Positions 43,390 through 54,394 of a stretch of 64,000 nt of DNA are shown in pieces. The notes under the pieces were generated by a model, which was given only the letters and a program-made list of their open reading frames with translations, was not told the DNA's origin and searched no databases. Position 1 is the stretch's first letter, and every line of letters begins with the position of its first letter. The translations under genes were made by a program, and so were the position numbers. Source of the DNA: Dendrobium chrysotoxum (Eukaryota > Streptophyta > Magnoliopsida > Asparagales > Orchidaceae). The DNA lies in contig CM034311.1 of assembly GCA_019925795.1 (NCBI GenBank), positions 46,347,374 through 46,411,373 on the forward strand. The letters run 5' to 3'.

Positions 43390-45820
43390 ATTATTCGTTA
43401 TTTCCATATTTAATTTCATTTTGCTTCCGCTAAATAATAACCGTGATTGATTTTCTGATGTTTATCTTCTGGATAAACTGCTTCAATCTCTCCCAGATTA
43501 GGGCACATATAAGCAAGTGAGTTTTCATTTATCTGATATAGATGTCTTATACGCTTCCAAGTGGATGAACAGACTGAGAGAATATCACTTGTTGACTTGT
43601 ATGTGTGATCCACAAGTTGTCCGATTGAACTCGATGACAATTGAGGCAAAAAAACATAGTGTGACTTGAAATCGACTCAGAACACCCGAACTTGACCAAC
43701 CATTTCGCTAAAGAGTGGGGAGCTCGAGCACACATAAAAGATAATAAGAAAAAGATAATATTGATTATAGAATAAAAAATATATATATTATATATGATGA
43801 TAATAATATTCATACTAATAATAATGATATATGTACATCAGAAATTATGTTTATATATATTAATGTCAGATTGTTACCAAAATATTTTTAGAAGTCATAT
43901 TATTATTGAGTTTTATTTGTAAATTAATATCATTATTGTTTGAAACTACCTCAGTCTTAACCCTGGAGTTTGTCTGGTGAGTTAAGGTTAAGTCCCTTCA
44001 TCATAAGGATTTACTATCATTCGGCACTATGATGTGTTATAAAATTTGTTATTCATAAGCTATAAATTTTTAACTACAATTTATACTTAAGATGAAAAAA
44101 AAAAAGAAGATCAATTCAGATGATGATTCAATAGCCTTGTACCAGAAACAACGTTTGGAATTTTAGAACAAAAAAATCACCAACAAGTTGAAATTCACGC
44201 ACTCATTGAAATACATATTATATTAAACCAGTGTAATTTTATTCACACAATCAATTTAATAGTGACATTTAGAACAATAAATAAAAATAGAAGGAAATAA
44301 GTCACCAGAGTAGTTGGACTAAGACACATGCTTCTGCAAGGGCATAATCTCTTGGTTCCCTTCCCCTTGATCACTTATCCCACTTTATTGAGGATTTGAT
44401 TTCTGAAAGCAGAAGAAGGGTAGCATCTTATTGGAACTTTATGCAGAATAGAATTTATTATATTTTGTGCTAGTATAAGACTTCTATTTATAATTTTGAA
44501 AGACCCTTGCAATCATCTACATTGACAAACAACCTATAAAAGTTGCAACCCTCAAATATCAGAATCAATTGAAATCATGATAGGGATTTGTAGAAGTTCA
44601 ATCGTACGAACATCTGATTGCCTTAGCAGGTTGAAAGAACCAACAACTCTCGCTCTTGTAGATTGCAATAAAACATGATAAGGAAGCTGGCTAGTTCCAA
44701 AATCGTTGCACCCAATCACAACAAAAGGTGGAAGGGGTTGCAAGTCCCATGATTGAATTGCAATAGTAGAAAATTGTCTTTGCTTTTGCAGTAGAAGACT
44801 ACGCATAGAAACAAAGGATATCAAATAGTTAATAGAGAAGCAATTCTTTGGAGGATCACAAAGCCAAACAGAGAAGATTGTAGAAGTGGACGAATAAAAG
44901 GAGGTTATTGCGGAGGGAATCACCACAAAGAATAACACTATCAAAGGAATCAAATTTGAGAAATATGGTAGGGGTTTTATCGATGAATTCAATTTTGAGG
45001 CGAGGTAACTTAAATTTAAGTGGTATTTACACACCTACCACACAATTCCTATATTTTTACATATTGAAAACCTAAATTTTGACATTTTACTTATGTACTA
45101 TATACATACATACTCCACTCGTCATTAATCACTATGGTCTACGATCATTATTTTATTTTTTTGAATCGTCCAAGTATAACAAGTTGTCAAAGAAAAATGA
45201 GCTTATGCTCTAGCCAACATTTTTAGCTTTACAAATTAGTTGAAAAAATGATTATCTCATTGAGTGATTCATGATGAATGTCTTAATTAAGCTCACATCG
45301 CCTACCATGTTTGTGATTCAATTAAATTTTGCATAGGTTATCTCCTTGCCTTTTACATTCTTTGGAGTAGATATATATTTAATATAAGATTCAATGTATG
45401 AACAAAAAAGGAGCCCAACAAATTTGAGAGTATTGAGTTTTACTTTGAACTTCTGTAGCTCTACTAATGTGAAACATATACTAGATTCAGGAATTGCTTA
45501 GGAATAATAATGAATTGACAAGCTTAGCAATTATATAATAATGGTGATCAAGGGCTGATTTAAGCGATTTCTCAATTGTTGATAAAGTAATAGTAAACAA
45601 TTATAAGTATTGGCGGGGAACAGTAAAATAATAAGCATGACAATATGTGCTTATCCGCAAGTCACACAAATCCCATGATTAACAACTAGAATAGTCAGTC
45701 AAGTTTCCTCACTCGTACTCTTCGAATAATTTTAACGAAAGAAAACTTGATATGATATTAACAATGCCACCGAGAAGAAGTAAACGTTCAATAGAAAGTT
45801 ATCTAAAAACAAGTAGTGGG
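43390..45820. other. AT-rich intergenic DNA, no supported gene
   Basis: A 160-codon minus-strand frame at 44552-45034 begins with GTG, not ATG, and shows no recognisable domain. Nothing else coding-like was seen. Confidence 0.45.
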
Positions 45821-45974
45821 TGGAATGTAGGTGAGTTGCCACTGGATAGGAGGTCTTCGATGGTCAATGGCGGTTGCAAGAGATAGCAACTAGTGTAAGA
45901 ATTAATGGGAGAAATGGGAAAAGGAAACAACAATTAGGATTTAATGGAGGGAATAGGAAAAGGCAACAGCTCTT

Positions 45975-46225
45975 AGGAATTAATGGGGAAGGGTAAAATG
46001 TGACAATTAAAGTGGAGTTAACGGGGAAGGGGAAAAGGTGGCAATTAAAGTGGAGTTAATGGGGAAGGGGAAAAGGTGACAATTAAAGTGGAGTTAATGG
46101 GGAAGGGGAAAAAGTGTCAATTAAAGTGGAGCTAATGGGGAAGGGGAAAGGCAGTAATTAAAGTAGAGCTAATGGGGAATGGGAAAAGGCAGTAATTAAA
46201 GTGGAGCTAATGGGGAGAGGAATAG
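45975..46225. repeat. 38-bp G-rich tandem repeat
   Basis: About six copies of a unit built from GGAGTTAATGGGGAAGGGG, AAAAGG, then CAATTAAAGT, spaced 38 bp. Later copies carry GCTAAT and GGCAGTAATTAAAGT variants. The flanking 45830-46450 is also purine-rich, which opens long meaningless frames on both strands. Confidence 0.85.
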
Positions 46226-46444
46226 GAAGATGCAGCAGCCCTTGGGGGAATCAATGGAGAAGAGGAAAATGTGGAGGGAATACCAAAAGACAATGGAGTG
46301 GGGGTTGGCCGACAATGGGAGGAGAGGAAGGGTGGGCTTGCAGGTGAGTGGGAATGGAAGAGAGGGGAGGTGGCTTGGCTGTATGGGGCAGCAGGGAATT
46401 TTAGCCAGCTGTTTGGAAGAGGGTTGGAGGGCTCGACAACCAAT

Positions 46445-46860
46445 GGAGGAAGGTGGGGTGAGGAGAGAGAAAAGACATAGCCAAGAACCTTGCCACAACG
46501 CCGGTTGTTCGATGTTGTGTTTCCCTACTCCTAGGGACTTCACTCTTCACTTAAGAAGACTCAAACACACAATTCAGTAAAATTGAAGTCTAATTCATAA
46601 TAATCATTATCTTACTACAATAGCCAAAGCCTCAATATATAGGCCTCAAAACATGAAGGACTCAAAAGACTAAAATGCCCCCTGGGCTATAACACTCATA
46701 TAACTCAACATGAGGGTAAACTGGGAAAAACTCACAAAACAAAATACAATAATAAGTAAAATGCAGAAACTAGATTATAAATAAAGACTCTTAATTATGA
46801 CCGTTGATCTACAGCTCCTCCTGTGGTAGATGTGCCAGGTTTTTCTGCTGATGTCCTCAT
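46445..46860 (-). repeat. ~410-bp direct repeat, probable chromovirus 3' LTR
   Basis: Matches 48341-48753 (about 90% by eye) in the same orientation. Element-sense start TGAGGACATC follows the chromodomain coding end. It includes GGTTCTTGGC and ACAACCGGCGTTGTGGC. LTR status is inferred from the paired copies flanking chromovirus pieces; no primer-binding site was found beside the other copy. Confidence 0.6.
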
Positions 46861-47610
46861 TATTCTCCTCGGGTGGGAGAAAACTCGACTTTGTCGAGTA
46901 AGCATCACGGGTGCTCTCGTACATCTCTAGTATATCGGGATCCAATCTCTGTAGCTCATCACAATCAATCCACGTATTCTCCGTCTCTGGCTTTCCTTTC
47001 CATTGAACTAAATACCTTTGGCGCCCACCTTCCTTAGTGGAAATGACTCATCATTAAGTATTGCATCAATTTTCTCCGCATTAGGAAATGAGGGAATATT
47101 TGGGAGTGGAGGTAGGCTAGGGTTCTCACCAGGTGGAGTCACACAAGGCTCAGTATGTAGTGGGTTGGTGGGGTTAAACTCTGAACCTTCAAAGTGTACT
47201 AGATCTTTGATGTTAAAAGTGTGATTAATGTTAAAACTCTCAGGTAGATCTAACACATAAGCATTCCTATTTATCTTTGTTATTATTTTAAAAAGTCTCG
47301 CACTTTTAGCATGCAATTTTTTAACGGCCCCATGCAGAAATTGTTCCGGACGAATCCAGACCATTACAAAATTTCGAACCTCGAATTCCTTAAAGATCAG
47401 CATTAAGTTTATAATTAACATTGTTTTGTTCAATTTTTTTATTGATTTCCTTGTGCAATTCTTGGAGATGTGACGCAAATGCAGATGCAGACTTAGATGT
47501 TCTATTCCTAGGACAAATGGGGATCAAGTCTATAGGTTGTTTAGGTTGGTACCCGTAAACAATTTCAGCAAGACATAGACAGTTTAATTTTAGCACTTTG
47601 CAAATCAAAG
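46861..47610 (-). pseudogene. Chromovirus (Ty3/gypsy) integrase C-terminus and chromodomain remnant
   Basis: Minus-strand coding in two or three frames: AEIVYGYQPKQPIDLIPI (about 47550), then WIRPEQFLHGAVKKLHAKSA and AYVLDLPESFNINHTFNI (about 47210-47370), then a chromodomain (RYLVQWKGKPETENTWIDCD, about 46960-47020). These are the GPY/F-type C-terminal region and chromodomain that define chromoviruses. Frame breaks and the missing upstream pol make it inactive. Confidence 0.85.
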
Positions 47611-47612
47611 AT

Positions 47613-48016
47613 TGAGAAAACTTAGATGAATAAAACCAAAGAAGAACTTTTTGATTGATAATAATAGAAGAAAAGCAACAAGATATAATGGATCCTCAAT
47701 TAGAGAGGAGGATCCAACTCTCCAAATCTCTAGACGCCGCTAGAGCCCAAAACAAATCTAAGAACAATCTAATTTCAGCCAAAACTCATCATGCCCTAAC
47801 CCTAGGAAATAATCTACTTAAAGAAAACAATCCAAAAGGAAATCTCTAAACAGCCCCTCCTTTCAAATTTCACTCCAAAACCCTTCTTTCATTTGGTTGC
47901 TGGACCCCATGGGGAGACTCGTGCGACATCTGGGGCAAAACTTCTGTTTCGCCTTTGATAGACAAAAGCTGGTCTCGTACGGACCGACTGGATCGGTCTA
48001 GTGGACATGCCTAACA
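47613..48016 (-). repeat. Probable LTR of another chromovirus fragment
   Basis: Element-sense TGTTAGGCATGTCC at 48016, preceded by a purine tract (GGGAGGGGAGTAT), runs to ...AAGTTTTCTCA at 47613, giving TG...CA ends over 404 bp. The coding end just upstream reads FHLADKVGLWEGSIVRHVH, a typical Ty3/gypsy polyprotein end. No second copy is in the window. Confidence 0.5.
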
Positions 48017-48340
48017 ATACTCCCCTCCCAAAGACCCACCTTGTCCGCAAGGTGGAAAGACAGCTCCCTCTTCAGTTTCTCATCATCACAAATGATAAGA
48101 ACCTAAAAAGTTCGGTCCATTCATCGGTGCCCTGATGTGTACCTCTCCTCTCATCTGAAACAGAGCCTCTTCACCCTCTTCTCATGTAACTCCATTTCTG
48201 TGAGCTTCTTGAAGTTGTCCCCAGGTCTTCCTTCTTCAGTGTTCTCCTTCAGGATCTCCTGACGAGTACTTGGTGTGGGCTCCTTGGGTGCCAAAAAGGT
48301 GGTGGTCATTGGATATGAGTCTCCTGAGCTACTGAGGTGA
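48017..48340 (-). pseudogene. Internally deleted gypsy gag/pol scrap
   Basis: Minus strand: TTTFLAPKEPTPSTR-like linker, then VKRLCFR and YTSGHR, the remains of a CCHC zinc knuckle at the Gag C-terminus, then within about 100 bases the FHLADKVGLWEGSIV end of pol. A large internal deletion joined Gag to the pol terminus. Confidence 0.6.
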
Positions 48341-48753
48341 GGAGGAAGGTGGGGTGAGGAGGGAGAGAAGATAGAGCCAAGAACCTTGCCACAACGCCGG
48401 TTGTTAGGTGTTGCGTTGCCCTACTCTTAGGGACTTCACTCTTCATTCAAGAAGACTCAAACACACAATTCAGGAAAACTGAAGTTTTCATAGTAATCAT
48501 CATCTTACTGCAATAGCCAAGGCCTCAATATATAGGTCTCAAAACATGAAGGATTGAAACGACTAAAATGCCCTTTGGGCAACAACACTCATCTAACTCA
48601 ACATATGGATAAATTGGGAAAAACTCACAAAATAAAATACAATAATAAGTAAAATGCAAAAAATAGACTATAAATAAAGACCCCTAATCATGATCATCGA
48701 TCTACGACTCCTCCTATAATAGATGCGCCAGGTTTTTCTGCCAATGTCCTCAT
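48341..48753 (-). repeat. ~410-bp direct repeat, probable chromovirus 5' LTR
   Basis: Partner of 46445-46860. Its outer end (48753-48756) abuts the old hAT coding sequence exactly after the codons for DNAPICR, indicating that this element inserted into the hAT gene. Confidence 0.6.
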
Positions 48754-48756
48754 CAT

Positions 48757-49266
48757 CTACAAATTGGTGCATTGTCAATAATTATTTGAACTACATTCTC
48801 CGAACCCATCCCAATTACTTCTTTGATTTGATTTGGTACGTAGAACTTATCTTTATACTTGCTTTCATAGTAATTGACTTTTATGAATATAGGCACATAT
48901 TCTGTTACCGCCATGAAATTAATTAGAGGCCTTCTTTTGCTTATTTATCCAAGCATCACAAGCAATATTAATACCCTTCTATTGCAAGTATCTTTGATTT
49001 GGCCCATAAATTCTTTTAATATTTACTCTTTCATTTTGAAGCATTGTTGTCCTTGAGAGATTTAACTAGAAGGAGTATATCCAGTGAGTGAGGTGAGCAT
49101 TAAAGTAGTAAGGATTTCTAACTAAATGAAAGGGAAGGGTTCTTGACTAGACCATGTGAGCTATTTATGCATGCAAGCGGGCTCTAACTTGCAAATTAAA
49201 TGCTCTTTCAATGACATTAGAGCCTGATACTTTCCTCTTTTTTGATTCATAGCCTTTAATCCAAAA
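48757..49266 (-). pseudogene. Outer hAT transposase, 3' piece (DUF659)
   Basis: Minus-strand translation gives GYESKKRKVSGSNVIERAFN, then MAVTEYVPIFIKV- and VVQIIIDNAPICR-like motifs, with several stops. The same order of motifs occurs in the inner hAT element, so the two are relatives. The gene is cut on its left by the chromovirus LTR and on its right by the inner hAT insertion. Confidence 0.75.
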
Positions 49267-49557
49267 CTATGTTGCACCGATACGGATACAACGATATGGA
49301 TACGACACGATACGAATACGGGACACGTCAATTCTTAAAAATACAGGATACGGGTACAGTGCGGATACGACATTATAATATATAAATCATATATAAAAAT
49401 TAAGAAATTAATCAAAATATAATAATTGAAATGACAAAAAATATGAAAGCAACATCATTTGTAGCATTGTAGCTTATAATATCAAAATGAAAAGTAAGCA
49501 TTAAATGCCTAGTACATGAAGTTTCAACTATTCAATAGAAGGAATGATAGGATTAGC

Positions 49558-50497
49558 TTATTCAGTGGTTTGTCTTTGAACTTCTATATCTTCTTCAATA
49601 AATATCATAGCTTCCAATTCAGGCTCATCAAGTGAAAGATTAGCAATTTCTAATATTCCTATGTCCTCAAGAGATTTAAATCCATCTCCAGCAGCTCTAC
49701 AAACAGGTGCATTGTCAGTAATGACCTGGATGATATATGAAGGACCCACCATCATGATAACTTCTTTGATTAAATTAGAAATGAAGAACTTATCCTTGTA
49801 CTTTCCTTTACAGTTTACAGCTTTGATAAACATAGGATAGCTCTCTGTTACAGCCATGAAGTTGATAAGTGATCTTCTTTGTGGTTAAAAGAACGTATCC
49901 TGCAAGATTATTATCACATGCGTAGGTAAAGACATTCTTGTAATGTGGATTTTTTGCTAGGTTAAAAGGAAGTCCAGCTTAGTAAAACATTCTAACTATT
50001 TCCCCATCTAGTTGTTCTCTCATTTGTAAATTAAATGCTTTCTCCAAAACACTATCTACAACATATTTTGTTCTTTTTGGTTCATATCCCTCCATCCGGA
50101 AAGGCCTTTTGTTTACAGTACTGTCATCACATCTAATTGAAGAAGATGATGAAGGATATGAAGCGTGGGTGCTTGGAAGTGGAATCTATTTTGGAAGTTC
50201 TTTTCTACTCCTCTGTTCAGCTTCATTTATTTTCTTTTGTAATTCAATCAGTTGTGATGAGCTTATCTTCGGGCATACTTTAATTCTATGACCACTAATC
50301 TTCAACAAATGAGCTTTCACTCTATAATATGATCATTTATATGTGACATTACAGTAATTGCATTTGAATGCAATATTGCCACCCCATTCTGATGTTTTAT
50401 CTATTTTTGTCACATAACCCCACAGAGGTTTGTTATCTTCAATATTGGTCTCTGATGGACCATCATCAGACCCAATTCCTACGCCACTAGAGCTCAT
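49558..50497 (-). pseudogene. Inner hAT transposase (BED zinc finger + DUF659), broken
   Basis: An ATG at 50495-50497 (MSSSGVGIGSDDGPS) begins a BED zinc finger: PLWGYVTKIDKTSEWGGNIA, then CNYC and AHLLKISGHR. A TGA replaces the expected Gly codon between these (the KGSYY position), and a further frame break follows near 50190. Then come VVDSVLEKAFNLQMREQLDG and the DUF659 region (MAVTESYPMFIKAVNCKGKY, IIQVITDNAPVCRAAG) at 49558-49857. The frame ends after EEDIEVQRQTTE. The catalytic DDE and C-terminal dimerisation regions are absent from this stretch, so the element is non-autonomous. Confidence 0.85.
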
Positions 50498-50639
50498 TAT
50501 CCTACAAAGGATCGACAGAAATTAAACCACATGAATTTGAAACATGAAATTTTTTAAGTAAGAGTGTAGAGATGTCGTAGATTTGCCGGGGGTCCAAGGG
50601 GGCGCTGCCCCTTGGCGGGATTCCTTTCAATAGCTTCTC

Positions 50640-50990
50640 GATGCCGTTTGGTACCATTCGGTACCCCTCGGTACTGAGCGGTACCGAGCATTGATACTGA
50701 GCATGGTATCGAGTGCTGCGGAGAGGTACCGAGCGGTACCGAGCATTGATATTGAGCATGGTACTGAGCGGTACCTAGCATTCATACTGAGCATGGTATC
50801 AAGCGGTACCGAGCGGTATCAAGCATTCATACTAGCATGGTACCGAGTGTTGCGCAGAGGTACTGAGCGGTACCGAGCATTGATACTGAGCATGGTACCG
50901 AGCGGTACCGAGCTCTATTACCGAGTTCCGGTACCGAGTGATACTGAGTTTCGGTACCGAGCAGTACGAGTTCCAGTACCGAGCCTACGA
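50640..50990. repeat. GGTACC-based minisatellite inside the inner hAT
   Basis: About 350 bp made of the decamer GGTACCGAGC and variants (GGTACTGAGC, GGTATCGAGT), arranged in a longer unit with GAGCATTGATACTGAGCAT. The core is the palindromic KpnI site, so the array looks similar on both strands. It lies upstream of the transposase ATG. Confidence 0.85.
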
Positions 50991-51469
50991 TGAAAAAAAT
51001 GAAGAAAATAAACCTTCACTGCTCGCGTCGCCTTCACTGTTCGCGTCGTCGAGCTACTCCGTCGGCAAAGGATGATCCTGTCGGCTTTAATGCTCGCGTT
51101 GTCGAGCCTCTTCGTCGACGAAGGATGATCCTGTCCTCTTTTATGCTGGCGTCGTCGAGCTGCTCCTTCGACTACAACGAAGAAGACGAACGCCTGTGCG
51201 AAAACGGAAAACCTAGCTCGCCGAAATGTTTAGGCCGAGCAGGTAACCGAAATGAATAGGGCAAATTGCAGCTTCATTTTTTTCGTTTTTTAATAGAACA
51301 TGCGTATCCGATACGTGTGTCATGTCAAAGTTAAATAATATTTTAATTGGACATGGCAAAGCCGAATCCGACACGTATCCGTGCCGTATCGGAGGCGTGT
51401 CCGTATCCGACGCGTGTCCGATACAGCATGCCTCGTAAATAGGAGTATCAGTGCAACATAGATCCAAAA

Positions 51470-51871
51470 TAAATATCCACTTGATTGTGAGATGCAATAT
51501 TGGCTTGAGCCACTTAATCCTAAAGAAGGAAGGGGAGCCTTCTTAAAGGAGGCATTTTTCTTTTTCTGTTGAACTTCACCATCAAGCTTTTGCATTTCTT
51601 TTTTTTTTTCAAGCTTTTGAACTTCTTGAAACTGTATGAATGTTATTTTAGGGCACGATCGAATTCATGCCCTAGGTTGACTTAGCAAAGGAGCTCTCAT
51701 CTTATAATATGCACCCTTGAATTTTCCTCGACAAAAATGGCATTGAAGCTCTACATTGCTTCCCATTTTATTTGATCGAACCTTTTTAAATTCAGTAACA
51801 AATATCCAGAAAAGTTCTGTTTCATACCCTATGAGATTATTACCTACATTTGTGCCCATCTCAGAAGTCAT
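51470..51871 (-). pseudogene. Outer hAT transposase, 5' piece (BED zinc finger)
   Basis: An ATG at 51869-51871 starts MTSEMGTNVGNN. The frame contains ELFWIFVTEFKKVRSNKMGS, LQCHFCRGKFKGAYYKMRA: a BED finger with its CxxC and the KGxYY motif followed by a worn His part. It continues to the inner hAT insertion, beyond which 48757-49266 carries the rest. Confidence 0.75.
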
Positions 51872-54338
51872 TGTCTTAATAAACAACAGAAGAAACGAGT
51901 TTATAATTTATATGCTTTAATTGACTGATTGAACTTCTCAATATTGGGAAAATGTTGGTCATTGGTCATTGTACCGTTATTATTATTTTTCTTGTTGAAT
52001 GGAATTCATTTTAATTTTCCAAAACATTCAAATCATGTAATATTAAATTCAATCACACTATTTAATTAAAAAAATGTTACTAAAACTAAAAATACTTTTA
52101 ATTCATAAATGATTTTTAATCATCTAAGCATTAGTTATAATTTAAAATGCATCTTTTAAAAAAATAAAGAAAGGAAGATGACTTCTTGGATTCACTTTTT
52201 AGAAATGCTACTTTCAATATGATTCTAATCAACTAATGAAATCACTTGTTGAACTTGTTTGGCAGGATGATGGGTAAGATTTGGTTAATTGACGTGCAAA
52301 AGATTAAACAAATTTCTACTTGTTGTTGGTGATGCCACGTGAGGACTTACAAGTAGAAAATGAGCAAATAATTTAGTAAGAAAAGGGAATAGTCTTATAT
52401 GAGAATGTGTGCTTATTAAGACTTGAAATCTTTTCATATAGTAATAGATAGCAGGGAATATTAGCTAAATCAAATAATAGGGAAAGAAAGGCAGAGTAAG
52501 GCCTGCAAGTATAAATAAAATCACAGGCCAAGGTGATGCGAGGCAACTTTGACAAAGAAGAGAGGCAAGATGGCGAGTGACTTCGATGAAAAATAGAGAA
52601 AACATGGTGTGCAACACGAAAAGGAGATTCGATAGCGTGAGATGGCGAGTGTCTTCAACATAGAGTAGGGAAGAGATGCTGAGTGGCTTTGACGAAGAGG
52701 AGAGGCGAGAGTGGGAGATTGAGACAGCTATGGCTACGAGTATAGCCACAGATTAGGGCTACAGTATATACAAATTAGAATTTGTTTTGAGTTCCAGCTG
52801 GGTCCAACCCGTATTGGATTTCAATTTTGTATTTAAATACCCAGGACATTTTGTGAAATGTCAAGCATATGTTGGGGGTGTGTTGGAGAAGGCGATTTGG
52901 AGAGTTTGTGCTTCGCTCAAATCTGTCTTCCAAACCTCAAAATTCCAAAAAAATCATGAAATATCACTCAAATATGAACTCTTCACCTCCCTCGATGGAT
53001 GCATCCTTTTTTCATACATGAAACGAGCCTTTCCATTTTACCCTATTGGAAAAAAAATCATTTTTTGAAATATGATTTTTTTTAAAGTATTGCCCAGGGA
53101 TTCCTCTTGTTCTATCGTCTCAGTAGAAGGCTGACCAAGATTGTGGAGAAGACCGACATGACAAATGACTGTTTGTGAAGTTCATCCATATATTCTTTGT
53201 TTTCTTTGTTTTTGTCTTTATTTCTATAAAAAATGTAGAGTAGATTTTTATTTTTATCTTACATTAGTTTGGTATCCAAGCAAGTTGATCTTGCAGTCAT
53301 GGTGTTTTATTTTGTTATGTCAAGCTTATTTTGATGAGATGTTGTATCTTCGAAGTGGATTAAAACTTTGATCAAATTTGATATATTAATGGGAAAGATA
53401 ATATGATCATAAACTGAGGACATTAAGGGCAAATGGAAGTGCTACTTTAAAAAAACTGCTTAAGTTACCAAACGAGAGATTTAGGAAGGCTGATGGAAGG
53501 TTCTAAGGCAATTTGAGTAACTTTTGTGGCAATATTTGTGTTATTACTTTTATCGATCATGAAAAAACCATATAAAGAGTAATAGAGGAGTTGATCTAAT
53601 TGACATTGATGAGAATGCATAAGTCAAAAGGTACTTTGAGATTATTAATCAGGATACACTTTGTCTTGTATTAAAATTATTTGTTGAGTCATCGAGGAAT
53701 TCAGCACCGTTAAGGTTATAGTAAGGATTAGCACTAATTTCATTATTCTAAAAAAGCAAGTTATAATAGCACTTACTCATTGTTGCGTTGTAAAAAATAT
53801 GCATGTAGTTTGGGCATGCAGAACAAAAAACAAAGAATGAACCTCTAAGGAGGGGAAATATAATTCATGCGAAAGAAATTGAAAGGAATAGGAATAGACA
53901 ATAACACGGTCAAAATTTACACTAATTAACATACAAAAATTATAAATACTACCACATTATCATTATTATTTGTCTTATCCTAAAAATTTGGATTTGATTT
54001 TATGAATCATTATTCATTCATTTTTGTTTAGTATAATATGGGGTGTCAACTCTATTTTGTGCAGCTATTTTTTCATAATTTCTAATCCTTTTTCCTTTGG
54101 TCTAATATCACTAATAGGGTTGTTAATTTTATTTGAAACTCCCTCGAACTTTAATCAATTTGAAATTGAATTGATTTACTTTGTCTCAAATATAGTTAGC
54201 TCTAAAGCTGCTTGATTCAACTCAAATGGATTTAATTCATATAAAAAGATACATTTAAGTGTGGGCCTTCACTTAAATATATTTTAAAAGAATAATATAT
54301 AAATTTATGTTATATATAATATTTTTAGAAATTAAGTA

Positions 54339-54394
<56 letters not shown>

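Larger units (their letters stand above)
49267..51461 (-). mobile_element. Inner hAT-like DNA transposon with exact 8-bp target duplication
   Basis: The terminal inverted repeat CTATGTTGCACCGATAC at 49267 matches CTATGTTGCACTGATAC (reverse strand) ending at 51461. The flanks are the identical octamer ATCCAAAA (49259-49266 and 51462-51469), the 8-bp duplication typical of hAT. Subterminal regions at both ends consist of GATAC/GTATCC-type short repeats (49270-49370 and 51290-51440). The interior holds a BED/DUF659 transposase pseudogene and a GGTACC minisatellite. It sits inside another hAT transposase gene. Confidence 0.9.

Noticed and set aside
44552..45034. 160-codon minus-strand ORF
   Set aside because: Begins with GTG, no recognisable domain, surrounded by non-coding AT-rich DNA.
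46196..46580. Overlapping ORFs of about 115 codons on both strands
   Set aside because: Produced by purine-rich low-complexity sequence next to the 38-bp array.
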